Source: Sediminibacterium ginsengisoli (GTDB lineage Bacteria > Bacteroidota > Bacteroidia > Chitinophagales > Chitinophagaceae). Taken from it: DNA of 27,622 nt. Below the pieces are notes generated by a model, which saw only the letters and a program-made list of their open reading frames with translations, did not search any database and was not told the DNA's origin. The stretch spans positions 1 to 27,622 of the forward strand of contig CALPLN020000005.1 of assembly GCA_943324415.2 (NCBI GenBank), in the 5' to 3' direction. Positions 15,432 through 23,075 of this stretch are shown piece after piece. How positions within the stretch are numbered: the stretch's first letter is position 1; each line of letters starts with the position of its first letter. The translations under genes and the position numbers were made by a program.

Positions 15432-16199
15432 CTAAATGACTATTTCCATCCCATCGTATGCCATAGCGATGCCCTTTGGCAAGCTTTGCTCCATAGTTGC
15501 ATGTAAGCCAATCTGATGGCTAAAATGGGTGAAATAAGTTTGAGGAATAGCCAGGGACTGTGTCAAGGCGATTGCTTCAGATAAAGTAAAATGAGTAGGA
15601 TGCGGTTCGGGACGAAGTGCATTGAGTATGAGTACTTTTGATCCTTTTATTTTCTCTAGCTCCTCTGCAGCAATATAATTTGCGTCTGTGATATACGTAA
15701 AATCTCCAATTCTAAAACCTAGCACCGGCATTTCTCGATGCATTACTTGTATAGGTGTTAATTGAATGTCCCCAATTGTAAATGGGGTTGCATGATCAAT
15801 CGTATGCAATTGCATCTCTGGCAAACCTGCATCCTTATTTGATTCAAACGCGTAATAAAAATCACGTTGGATGGCCACTTGGGTGATTGTATTTGCATAA
15901 ATCGGCATGGATTTACCCGAAAAGAAATTAAAGGGCCTAATGTCATCTAGTCCTGCATAATGGTCTCTATGAGGATGCGTGAACACCACGGCATCTATAT
16001 GGGTGGTATTTGTACGCAACATTTGGTACCTGAAATCCGGTGTCGTGTCTATGATGATACAGGTAGTGTCCGATTCGATTTTGATACTTGTTCTTAACCT
16101 TTGATCTCTTGGATCATCAGATGTGCATACCGGACATATACATCCTATTAAGGGAACCCCAGTACTGGTGCCTGATCCTAAAATAGTGATTCGTAACAA
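15432..16199 (-). CDS. MBL-fold metallo-hydrolase, PhnP-like phosphodiesterase
   Basis: This 255-residue metallo-beta-lactamase-fold enzyme carries the two-metal motif His75-x-His77-x-Asp79-His80 in 'FTHPHRDHYAGLDDIRPFN', a later metal Asp in 'YITDANYI' and a His in 'THFSHQIG'. The N-terminal 'LGSGTSTGVPLIGCICPVC' and 'RTSIKIE' are typical of the PhnP/lactamase_B_2 group, whose studied members hydrolyse cyclic ribose phosphates or other phosphodiesters. No phn operon is nearby, so phosphonate degradation is unlikely and the real substrate is unknown. The start is TTG at 16199: no ATG lies in frame before the stop at 16218-16220, and the TTG places the conserved N-terminus exactly. It follows the 90-residue gene by 18 bases. 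Confidence 0.88.
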   Translation of the reverse strand: MLRITILGSGTSTGVPLIGCICPVCTSDDPRDQRLRTSIKIESDTTCIIIDTTPDFRYQMLRTNTTHIDAVVFTHPHRDHYAGLDDIRPFNFFSGKSMPIYANTITQVAIQRDFYYAFESNKDAGLPEMQLHTIDHATPFTIGDIQLTPIQVMHREMPVLGFRIGDFTYITDANYIAAEELEKIKGSKVLILNALRPEPHPTHFTLSEAIALTQSLAIPQTYFTHFSHQIGLHATMEQSLPKGIAMAYDGMEIVI

Positions 16200-16217
16200 A
16201 ACTTCTATGGTTAAAAT

Positions 16218-16490
16218 TTATGCTTCTGTCAATGCAATGCGCTTCACTTCCTCATATAATTTTTGAGAGTCATGCGTCAATTTATCAAAATCAATATCTA
16301 GTTGTGGAATCAATTCAAGTAAAGTATTGATTCTAGCTTCCAAATTTAAAAACTTGTTTAAGACCACAATTTTTCTAGATTCAAGTAGGCACCAACCGCT
16401 CTGGAAATTGCCACGCTCGTATCTAACTACATATTCTGATTCACCTAAAATATCTTCTAATTTATCTAAAGTGCCTTGTGTGATTTTCAT
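16218..16490 (-). CDS. Conserved uncharacterised 90-residue protein
   Basis: This small soluble protein begins 'MKITQGTLDKLEDILGE' and has a distinctive centre 'RYERGNFQSGWCLLE' followed by 'KIVVLNKFLNLEARINTLLEL', then a helical C-terminus. I recall relatives in many Bacteroidota with the same G-N-F-x-S-G-x-C and N-K-F pattern, but no function. The pattern suggests a helix, a beta-hairpin and two helices. It has no signal peptide or membrane span. It starts at an ATG at 16490, downstream of a TAnnTTTG box at 16538-16545, and is followed 18 bases later by the PhnP-like hydrolase, so the two are probably co-transcribed and may share a process. Confidence 0.82.
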   Translation of the reverse strand: MKITQGTLDKLEDILGESEYVVRYERGNFQSGWCLLESRKIVVLNKFLNLEARINTLLELIPQLDIDFDKLTHDSQKLYEEVKRIALTEA

Positions 16491-16537
16491 AAAATGGGGC
16501 TGTTTTAAGTAGGGTTGACCTTAATTAAGCTGTGCTA

Positions 16538-16545
16538 CAAAGATA
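16538..16545 (-). promoter_or_regulatory. -7 promoter box for the 90-residue gene and the PhnP-like hydrolase
   Basis: The minus strand reads TATCTTTG, a perfect TAnnTTTG match, 47 bases before the ATG at 16490. It lies back-to-back with the plus-strand box at 16599 in the 132-base divergent region. Confidence 0.5.
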
Positions 16546-16598
16546 GTTTTTTGGAACAGTAGCTATTTAAATAAAACGCAGGAGTTATTCACATTTCG

Positions 16599-16606
16599 TA
16601 CCTTTG
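16599..16606 (+). promoter_or_regulatory. -7 promoter box for the HD-lpx operon
   Basis: TACCTTTG is an exact match to TAnnTTTG and ends 16 bases before the ATG of the HD-domain gene. No TTG lies at the usual -33 spacing. Confidence 0.55.
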
Positions 16607-16622
16607 TCAACACATTTAGCCT

Positions 16623-17852
16623 ATGGAATTTTTGACCCGAAAAATGATAAACGATCCAGTTCATGGATTTATTACAATAAATGACCCGTTGATTTTTGCC
16701 ATTTTCAACCATCCTTTTTTTCAAAGATTAAGGAGAGTGCAACAAATGGCTTTGGCGCAACTTGTTTACCCTGGTGCTGTGCACACAAGATTACACCATT
16801 CATTAGGGGCTTATCAGTTAATGTGCACTGCAATCAATGAACTAAGAGATAAAGGTGTAGACATCAGTCCCGCAGAAGCACAAGCGGCAAAAGCGGCTAT
16901 CTTAATGCACGACATCGGTCATGGACCTTATTCACATGCTTTAGAAAATGTATTGATAAAAGGGGTGCATCACGAATCCCTTTCTTTATATATCATGCGT
17001 CAACTTAATCAAGATGCTAACCCTGCATTGAATGGCAAATTGTCTTTGGCGATTCAAATTTTCACGAACCAATATCCAAAGACTTTTTTACACCAATTGA
17101 TTAGTGGACAATTGGATGTAGATAGATTAGATTATCTATCTAGAGATAGTTTTTTTACGGGTGTTAGTGAAGGTGTGGTAGGTTATGAGCGGATCTTGAA
17201 AATGCTCAATGTCAAAGACAATATTTTATTAGTAGAAGAAAAAGGAATCAATAGTGTAGAGAAGTTTTTAGTATCAAGAAGACTCATGTATTGGCAAGTA
17301 TACCGACATAAAACGGTTATCGCTGCCGAAAATATGTTGGTTAAAATAATACAGAGAGCAAAACAATTGGCAAAGGCAAAAGACAGTTCAATTGTCATTG
17401 GTGGAATTTTAGACTATTTTTTATCCAATGAATTTACTTCGATTGAACAAATTGATTTGGCAGCTTATTGTCAATTAGATGACACAGATATTATGTTCGC
17501 AATCAAAAAATGGCAATCTCATCCAGATCCAATTTTATCCTTATTGTGCAATCGATTGTTAAATCGAAAAATATTTAAATGTCAATTACAATCAGAACCC
17601 ATCACGGACGCTGCCTTAACGGAGGCCTTAACTGCAACTAAAGCAAGGTTCAATGTGGACGAGGAGGCTGCCGCTTTCCTATGTTTTAAAGGAGAAACAA
17701 GCAATACTTTATATAAAAATGACAGTGAGAACATCCACATTTTGCTAAAAAAAGGTGAAATTTCGACCATTTCAGAGGTTCAAAACGCATTAATTGTCGA
17801 AAGTCTTTCTACCCCGGTTAAAAAATTTTACATTTGTTCGCTAAGCGAATAA
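16623..17852 (+). CDS. HD-domain phosphohydrolase (SAMHD1/dGTPase-like)
   Basis: This 409-residue cytoplasmic protein begins 'KMINDPVHGFI', then has the metal-binding HD pattern: His59 in 'RLHHSLGAYQL', His96-Asp97 in 'ILMHDIGHGPYSH' and an Asp in 'QLDVDRLDYLSRDS' (Asp167 by comparison with SAMHD1). This is the group of dNTP triphosphohydrolase-like proteins. The N-terminal 60% holds the catalytic domain; the rest is helical and poorly conserved. Many homologues are annotated only as HD-domain proteins and their substrates are untested. It leads the lipid A gene group, 28 bases before lpxD, an arrangement I recall from other Bacteroidota. A link between nucleotide pools and lipid A synthesis would be speculation. 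Confidence 0.88.
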   Translation: MEFLTRKMINDPVHGFITINDPLIFAIFNHPFFQRLRRVQQMALAQLVYPGAVHTRLHHSLGAYQLMCTAINELRDKGVDISPAEAQAAKAAILMHDIGHGPYSHALENVLIKGVHHESLSLYIMRQLNQDANPALNGKLSLAIQIFTNQYPKTFLHQLISGQLDVDRLDYLSRDSFFTGVSEGVVGYERILKMLNVKDNILLVEEKGINSVEKFLVSRRLMYWQVYRHKTVIAAENMLVKIIQRAKQLAKAKDSSIVIGGILDYFLSNEFTSIEQIDLAAYCQLDDTDIMFAIKKWQSHPDPILSLLCNRLLNRKIFKCQLQSEPITDAALTEALTATKARFNVDEEAAAFLCFKGETSNTLYKNDSENIHILLKKGEISTISEVQNALIVESLSTPVKKFYICSLSE

Positions 17853-17880
17853 CCCCCAATTCAAATAAATAACGCAACGC

Positions 17881-18927
17881 ATGCTAGAATTTAGTGCCCA
17901 ACAGATAGCAATGATGATTCAAGGTCAAGTTGAAGGTGACGCGTCTGTAACTGTCAAGAATTTCGGTAAAATCGAGGAAGCCACAATTGGGCAGATCTCT
18001 TTTTTAGCCAATCCAAAATATGAAGAATTCTTATATACTACAGCAGCTTCCATCATAATCATTTCCGAGAAGCAAATTTTAAAACAACCAATAAATGCTA
18101 CGTTAATTCGGGTTCCAGATGCTTATGCAGCATTCGCTACCCTACTTACAAAATACCAAGCACTCAAGACCCAACAACTTGTAGGTATTCAATCCCCTTC
18201 ATTTATAGCCCCTACCGCTAGTTTAGGTGCAAATCATTTTATTGCTGCATTTGCGTATGTCAATGAAGGTGCAAGCATTGGAGAACAAGTGAAAATATTT
18301 AGCAATGTGGTCATTGGTGAAAATGTAACAATTGGCAACAATGTGACCATCCATCCAAGTGTAGTCATTTATGCAGATTGTATCATTGGCAACAATGTCA
18401 CCATCCATAGTGGCAGTATCATAGGAAGTGATGGTTTTGGATTTGCCCCAAAAGAAGATGGCAGTTTTCAAAAAGTACCCCAACTAGGTAATGTTATCAT
18501 AGAAGACGATGTAGAAATTGGAGCAAATACCACAATCGATAGAGCCACTATTGGATCCACTATCATTCGAAAAGGGGTTAAATTGGATAACTTAATTCAG
18601 ATTGCACACAATGCCGAAATAGGATCTAATACCGTGATTGCAGCTCAAACAGGTGTAAGCGGTAGTACCAAAATTGGCAAGCATGCCATGATCGGAGGAC
18701 AGGTTGGTTTTGCTGGACATATTACTGTAGCAGATGGTGTAAAAGTTGCAGCTCAAAGTGGTGTGACTAAAACAGTTAAAACGCCTAATATGACCCTTGC
18801 TGGTTACCCGGCAGTTGATCAAAAACAAAGCCTAAGAAGTCAGGTTTTAGTCAAAAACCTCCCAGAATTGGAAAAAAGAGTCCAAGAACTCGAAATATTA
18901 CTTCAGCAACTGTCTCAAAAAGCCTAA
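17881..18927 (+). CDS. lpxD: UDP-3-O-acylglucosamine N-acyltransferase LpxD
   Basis: This 348-residue enzyme adds the second 3-hydroxyacyl chain, by N-acylation of UDP-3-O-acyl-glucosamine, the third step of lipid A synthesis. The N-terminal 100 residues form the uridine-binding domain ('ISFLANPKYEEFL'). Residues about 110-310 form a left-handed parallel beta-helix of hexapeptide repeats (I/V-G-x-N/D-V-x). The catalytic His is His243 in 'LIQIAHNAEIG', and 'GSDGFGFAP' (182-190) is another family hallmark. A C-terminal helix trimerises. Length is normal. Two adjacent coils are almost identical at the DNA level (see the repeat at 18331-18408). The gene is 28 bases after the HD gene and 59 bases before lpxC-fabZ. 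Confidence 0.96.
   Translation: MLEFSAQQIAMMIQGQVEGDASVTVKNFGKIEEATIGQISFLANPKYEEFLYTTAASIIIISEKQILKQPINATLIRVPDAYAAFATLLTKYQALKTQQLVGIQSPSFIAPTASLGANHFIAAFAYVNEGASIGEQVKIFSNVVIGENVTIGNNVTIHPSVVIYADCIIGNNVTIHSGSIIGSDGFGFAPKEDGSFQKVPQLGNVIIEDDVEIGANTTIDRATIGSTIIRKGVKLDNLIQIAHNAEIGSNTVIAAQTGVSGSTKIGKHAMIGGQVGFAGHITVADGVKVAAQSGVTKTVKTPNMTLAGYPAVDQKQSLRSQVLVKNLPELEKRVQELEILLQQLSQKA
18331..18408 (+). repeat. Near-identical 24-base direct repeat inside lpxD
   Basis: Bases 18331-18354 and 18385-18408 agree at 23 of 24 positions. The period is 54 bases, which is 18 residues or exactly one turn of the beta-helix. It encodes 'IGNNVTIH' twice and suggests a recent coil duplication or gene conversion. 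Confidence 0.85.
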
Positions 18928-18935
18928 TTCGGCCG

Positions 18936-18943
18936 TATTTTTG
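18936..18943 (+). promoter_or_regulatory. Possible internal -7 promoter box before lpxC-fabZ
   Basis: TATTTTTG fits TAnnTTTG and lies just after the lpxD stop, 43 bases before the lpxC-fabZ ATG, in the widest gap of the lipid A operon. No -33 TTG is seen. Confidence 0.35.
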
Positions 18944-18986
18944 CTTCAAATCAAGCTTTTAACTAAGCTATTCTAAATTAGTATAC

Positions 18987-20396
18987 ATGGATCAACATTT
19001 CAATCCCGATAAGCAACATACGCTTTGTCAAAGTTTAAGTATTAGCGGAACAGGTTTACATACCGGCGTTTTAGTAGACATGACCTTACACCCAGCAAAT
19101 CCAGGCTTTGGCATACAGTTTCAACGAGTTGACTTGCCGAACCAACCAATCATCAAAGCGGATTGTGATTTGGTAACGGATACAAGTCGTGGGACGACTT
19201 TACAAGTGGGCGATGCGAAGGTGAGCACGGTGGAACATATCCTTGCTGCATTAGTTGGCTTAGGAGTGGACAATACCTTGATTGAATTAAACGGACCAGA
19301 AATTCCTATAATGGATGGTAGCTCTGCTCCATTTATTGAGGCGATTGAAAAAGTAGGTGTGTTGGAACAAGATGCAGCTAAAGCATGGTATAGCATCGAT
19401 GAAAATATCTTTCACTATGACGAAGACAAGCGTGTAGAAATGGTTGCATTGCCAGCTTTGGATTACCAAATCACTACGCTGATTGATTTTAACAGTCCAG
19501 TATTAGGCACACAACATGCTGCCCTTAAAACAATAAAAGATTTTAAATCTGAAATTTCTCCTTGTAGAACTTTTTGTTTTTTACATGAATTAGAAACGCT
19601 TTTAGAGCATGATTTAATTAAAGGTGGTGATATCAATAACGCAATTGTTGTGGTAGATAAGCCTGTTACGAATGAAGAAATGGGCCGATTGGCAAAAGTC
19701 TTCAAGCGCGAGAAAATTGAAGTGAAGAGCGAAGGATATTTAAATAATTTAGAACTAAGATTTCCAAACGAACCTGCACGTCATAAATTATTAGATGTAG
19801 TAGGTGATTTGGCTTTAATAGGCTACCCAATTAAAGCAAGAATTATTGCGAACCGTCCTGGACATAGTAGCAATGTTGAATTTGCTAAAAAAATTAAGCA
19901 GTATATCAAAAAGAACAAGCATGTGAAAGATGTGCCTGTATATGATCCAAGTGCAACTCCAGTATATACTTTAGAGCAAATTGAAAAAACATTGCCGCAT
20001 CGTCATCCATTTTTATTGGTCGATAAGATCATTGAATTATCGGACACTTGCATTGTTGGCGTAAAGAATGTCACTTTTAATGAATGGTTTTTTCCTGGGC
20101 ATTTTCCTGGCAACCCAGTGATGCCAGGGGTCTTGCAGATTGAAGCATTGGCGCAAACCGGAGGAATTCTTTGTATTAACGCAATGCCAAAAGGAAACTA
20201 TGATACTTATTTTTTAAAAATCAATAATTGTAAATTTAAACAAATGGTTAAGCCAGGCGATACCATGTTGCTTAAATTAGAATTAATGGCTCCAATTCGC
20301 AGAGGTATTTGCGAAATGAGAGGCACTGTCTATGTCAATGGCAAAGTGGCTACTGAGGCAGAACTTGTTGCTCAAGTTGTAAAAAGAGCAGAATAA
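18987..20396 (+). CDS. lpxC-fabZ: Bifunctional LpxC deacetylase / FabZ 3-hydroxyacyl-ACP dehydratase
   Basis: This 469-residue fusion joins two enzymes. Residues 1-305 are LpxC, the zinc deacetylase that commits UDP-3-O-acyl-GlcNAc to lipid A: zinc ligands His84 ('TVEHILAAL'), His266 and Asp270 ('RHKLLDVVGD'), and the catalytic His293 ('PGHSSN'). Residues 325-469 are FabZ, the dehydratase of fatty-acid elongation: 'LPHRHPFLLVD', catalytic His372 ('FPGHFPG') and Glu386 ('GVLQIEALAQ'), 14 residues apart as in Pseudomonas FabZ (His49/Glu63). Both active sites look intact. Fusion of these two is a known Bacteroidota trait. FabZ and LpxA/LpxD draw on the same 3-hydroxyacyl-ACP pool, so fusion fixes the ratio of the two activities. 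lpxA starts 10 bases after the stop. Confidence 0.97.
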   Translation: MDQHFNPDKQHTLCQSLSISGTGLHTGVLVDMTLHPANPGFGIQFQRVDLPNQPIIKADCDLVTDTSRGTTLQVGDAKVSTVEHILAALVGLGVDNTLIELNGPEIPIMDGSSAPFIEAIEKVGVLEQDAAKAWYSIDENIFHYDEDKRVEMVALPALDYQITTLIDFNSPVLGTQHAALKTIKDFKSEISPCRTFCFLHELETLLEHDLIKGGDINNAIVVVDKPVTNEEMGRLAKVFKREKIEVKSEGYLNNLELRFPNEPARHKLLDVVGDLALIGYPIKARIIANRPGHSSNVEFAKKIKQYIKKNKHVKDVPVYDPSATPVYTLEQIEKTLPHRHPFLLVDKIIELSDTCIVGVKNVTFNEWFFPGHFPGNPVMPGVLQIEALAQTGGILCINAMPKGNYDTYFLKINNCKFKQMVKPGDTMLLKLELMAPIRRGICEMRGTVYVNGKVATEAELVAQVVKRAE

Positions 20397-20406
20397 AATT
20401 ATACCT

Positions 20407-21204
20407 ATGACACATCCATTTACTTATATTGACCCCAACGCAAAAGTAGCATCGAATGTAAAAATTGATCCATTCACTGTCATTCATAGTGATGTCACTA
20501 TTGGCGAAGGCACATGGATTGGTAGTAATGTAACTATCATGAATGGGACTACGGTGGGCAAAAATTGTCGCATCTTCCCTGGAGCAGTCATTGGCGCTGA
20601 TCCTCAAGATTTAAAATTCAATGGTGAAAAAACAACAGTTGAAATTGGTGATCATACAACCATTAGAGAATTTGTAACCATCAATAGAGGTACATCTGAT
20701 CGTTGGGTAACTAAAGTAGGAAGTCATTGTTTAATCATGGCTTATAGCCACATCGCACACGATTGTATCATTGGCAACCATTGTATTTTAAGCAATAGTG
20801 TTCAAGTAGCAGGACACGTTACATTAGGTGATTATGCGTGGATCGCTGGAGTGAGTGCGGTACATCAGTTTGTTCAAATTGGTCAACACGCTTATATCGC
20901 CGGAGGTAGCTTGGTGAGTAAAGATGTGCCTCCTTATATTAAAGCTGTCCGTAATCCGTTAAGCTATGGTGGCGTGAATAGTGTAGGATTGAAAAGAAGA
21001 GGTTTTGACTTAGAAAAGATCAACCACATTTTAGATATCTATCGCTATATTTTCAATAAAGGCATGAACACCACACAGGCACTTGCATTTATCGAGGAAG
21101 AATTGCCAGCAACAGATGAGCGCGATGAAATTGTTACTTTTATTAGAGAGAGTGGAAGAGGCATTATCAAGCGTTTTGTCAAAGGTGCTGTAGAGGAGGA
21201 CTAA
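20407..21204 (+). CDS. lpxA: UDP-N-acetylglucosamine acyltransferase LpxA
   Basis: This 265-residue enzyme carries out the first step of lipid A synthesis, 3-O-acylation of UDP-GlcNAc from 3-hydroxyacyl-ACP. It is built of hexapeptide repeats through residue ~190 and a helical C-terminal domain ('GLKRRGFDLEKINHILDIYR'). The catalytic His is His118 in 'MAYSHIAHDCIIGN', equivalent to E. coli His125. 'AGHVTLGDYAWIAG' and 'VHQFVQIG' are also family hallmarks. It is an inner-leaflet, cytoplasmic homotrimer. The gene is 10 bases after lpxC-fabZ and one base before the ABC ATPase start, so translation of all three is probably coupled. Confidence 0.97.
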   Translation: MTHPFTYIDPNAKVASNVKIDPFTVIHSDVTIGEGTWIGSNVTIMNGTTVGKNCRIFPGAVIGADPQDLKFNGEKTTVEIGDHTTIREFVTINRGTSDRWVTKVGSHCLIMAYSHIAHDCIIGNHCILSNSVQVAGHVTLGDYAWIAGVSAVHQFVQIGQHAYIAGGSLVSKDVPPYIKAVRNPLSYGGVNSVGLKRRGFDLEKINHILDIYRYIFNKGMNTTQALAFIEEELPATDERDEIVTFIRESGRGIIKRFVKGAVEED

Positions 21205-21205
21205 T

Positions 21206-21841
21206 ATGCAAATTCAACTAACTGCTGCTGCAAAAAGATTCAATAAAGAATGGATTTTTTCCCAACTTAACTTCAGTTTTTCAACTGGGCATCACTATGC
21301 TTTAATTGGAAACAACGGATCGGGCAAAAGCACTTTATTACAAATTATTGCTGGCTATATTGGACTTACCAAAGGCGAAATCAATTGGCTAACCGCCGAT
21401 GGGCAAACCATAGATAGCACAAAGATTTATCAACAGATTAGTAATGCATCCCCTTATTTAGAATTGGTAGAAGAATTGACTGCATTAGAACAAATCGATT
21501 TTCACCAACAATTCAAAGCCATTCAACCCGGGCTAAAGCCGATTGAAATTTTAGAAAAAATTGGGCTTCACAAAGCTGCTGATAAACAGATAAGGAACTT
21601 TAGTAGTGGCATGAAACAAAGATTGAAATTGGCTTTGGCTATTTTTGATCAAGCCCCCATCTTATTACTAGACGAACCATGTAGTAATTTGGATCAAGAA
21701 GGTATCCAGACCTACCATCATTTAATGCAAAATTATGCGATGCATAAATTAGTCATAGTCGCAAGTAATGATACGCAAGAATATCATTTCTGTGATCAAC
21801 AACTTTCACTTTCGGATTTTAAAAACGATTCGGTATTTTAA
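21206..21841 (+). CDS. Stand-alone ABC transporter ATPase at the end of the lipid A operon
   Basis: This 211-residue ATP-binding protein has Walker A 'GNNGSGKST' (35-43), the ABC signature 'FSSGMKQR' (132-139) and Walker B 'ILLLDEP' (152-158) with the D-loop 'SNLD'. The region where a Q-loop glutamine is expected reads 'ISNASPYLELVEE', and the switch-histidine position reads 'VASND', so both usual residues appear absent. I recall similar proteins in other Bacteroidota with the same two features, so this is a family trait rather than decay. No permease is encoded next to it; a partner elsewhere, or a non-transport role, is open. The ATG lies one base after the lpxA stop, implying tight co-expression with lipid A synthesis. 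A link with lipid export is inference from position alone. Confidence 0.87.
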   Translation: MQIQLTAAAKRFNKEWIFSQLNFSFSTGHHYALIGNNGSGKSTLLQIIAGYIGLTKGEINWLTADGQTIDSTKIYQQISNASPYLELVEELTALEQIDFHQQFKAIQPGLKPIEILEKIGLHKAADKQIRNFSSGMKQRLKLALAIFDQAPILLLDEPCSNLDQEGIQTYHHLMQNYAMHKLVIVASNDTQEYHFCDQQLSLSDFKNDSVF

Positions 21842-21857
21842 AACGAATTGGTATTTT
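21822..21857. repeat. 18-base tandem duplication across two convergent stop codons
   Basis: Bases 21822-21839 and 21840-21857 match at 16 of 18 positions (core AAAACGA..GGTATTTT). The first copy carries the end of the ABC ATPase gene; the second overlaps the stop codon of ald on the other strand. Confidence 0.8.
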
Positions 21858-23070
21858 AAGCCCTACTCGCAATCAACAAATTCAAATCAGTATATTTTAA
21901 ATTGCATTTTTGACTGATATAAAAATCAGTCAGCGCGCCTTTATATAAATAAATACCTTCACGAAGGTGCACGTGGTGCCAGATGATTTCTTCTAAGCCA
22001 CCTTGGTCACCAATCTCCACCATCAAATGCATCAACACATTGCTAATGGCCTGGCTTGCCGTTCTCGCAAAACCACTTGGTATATTCGGCACGCCATAAT
22101 GAATGACATCATGTTTGATGACTATTGGATTTTCATGATTGGTCAATTCAGTCGTCTCAAAACATCCACCCCTATCTACCGCTACATCAATGATGATACT
22201 ACCCGGACGCATATTCATCACCATCTCTTCTGTGACTACAATAGGTGCTCTTCCTATTTCACTTCTCAAAGCACCAACGGCTACCTCACAAGTTTTCAAT
22301 TGTTTTGCCAATATATTCGGCTCAATCACTGAGGTCCAAACACGCTGGCCTAAATTGTTTTGTAGTCTTTGTAGTCGAGACACATTGTTATCGAAAACTT
22401 TTACGCTTGCACCAAGCGCAAGTGCATTTCGTACAGCAAACTCTCCCGTTACGTCTGCCCCAATCACGACCACTTTAGTCGGCGGAACGCCGCTGATACC
22501 CCCTAGCAATACCCCTTTGCCCTGATTGAAATTACTTAGGTACTGTCCTGCGATTAGCATCACAGCACTACCTACAATTTCACTCATACTTCTTAAGATA
22601 GGATAATTCTGATTTTCGTCTTTGATATTTTCAATCGATAATGCAGTAATTTTTTTTGCCATCAACTGCACCAATACTTCCTGCTTGATGGCAGACAAAT
22701 GCAATGGCGAAATGATGGTTTGATGCATCTGTAAAAAAGGTAAATCAGATTCAACTGGAGGTGCAGTCTTGATCAAGATAGGACATTGATACACTGCTGC
22801 TTTCTCAAATGCAATTTCCGCACCTGCATCTGCATAATCTTTATCCGTATAACGGCTTCCTTTACCTGCTCCTGATTCCACCAATACACGATGTCCATTG
22901 GCTACCAATACACCCACTGCATCAGGAATCAATCCAACTCTATTCTCTTGGAATGCAGTTTCTTTTGGAATACCAATCAATAAAGGCTTTGCACTATGAG
23001 GAATATCCAATACCTCTTCCTGTGTTTCATAGGAAAATGAAGGATGTATTTGTGGCTTGGTGACACTCAT
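21856..23070 (-). CDS. ald: Alanine dehydrogenase family protein
   Basis: This 404-residue NAD-dependent enzyme converts L-alanine and pyruvate/ammonia. Visible signs are 'IGIPKETAFQENRVGLIP' (substrate Arg), Lys101 in 'ILIKTAPP', His124 in 'SPLHLSA', 'GSAVMLIAGQYL', the Rossmann fold 'VVVIGADVTGEFAVRNA' and a C-terminal 'GVPNIPSGFARTAS'. The dinucleotide glycine motif reads G204-A-D206-V-T-G209, with Asp where the central Gly of GxGxxG is normal. The N-terminus is about 30 residues longer than in classic Ald, as in other Bacteroidota members I recall. It starts 5 bases after the tsaE stop and is probably in one transcript with it. A transhydrogenase-alpha-like role is a less likely alternative. 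Confidence 0.87.
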   Translation of the reverse strand: MSVTKPQIHPSFSYETQEEVLDIPHSAKPLLIGIPKETAFQENRVGLIPDAVGVLVANGHRVLVESGAGKGSRYTDKDYADAGAEIAFEKAAVYQCPILIKTAPPVESDLPFLQMHQTIISPLHLSAIKQEVLVQLMAKKITALSIENIKDENQNYPILRSMSEIVGSAVMLIAGQYLSNFNQGKGVLLGGISGVPPTKVVVIGADVTGEFAVRNALALGASVKVFDNNVSRLQRLQNNLGQRVWTSVIEPNILAKQLKTCEVAVGALRSEIGRAPIVVTEEMVMNMRPGSIIIDVAVDRGGCFETTELTNHENPIVIKHDVIHYGVPNIPSGFARTASQAISNVLMHLMVEIGDQGGLEEIIWHHVHLREGIYLYKGALTDFYISQKCNLKYTDLNLLIASRA

Positions 23071-23075
23071 AGGAA

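Noticed and set aside
18223..18828. Minus-strand frames across lpxD that could suggest an antisense gene
   Set aside because: They arise from the repeated hexapeptide codons of lpxD read in reverse; no start signal or family match.
22139..22525. 128-residue plus-strand frame opposite ald
   Set aside because: It is antisense to conserved ald sequence, has low-complexity Ser/Thr/Pro composition and no motif; two other overlapping frames there are equally unsupported.
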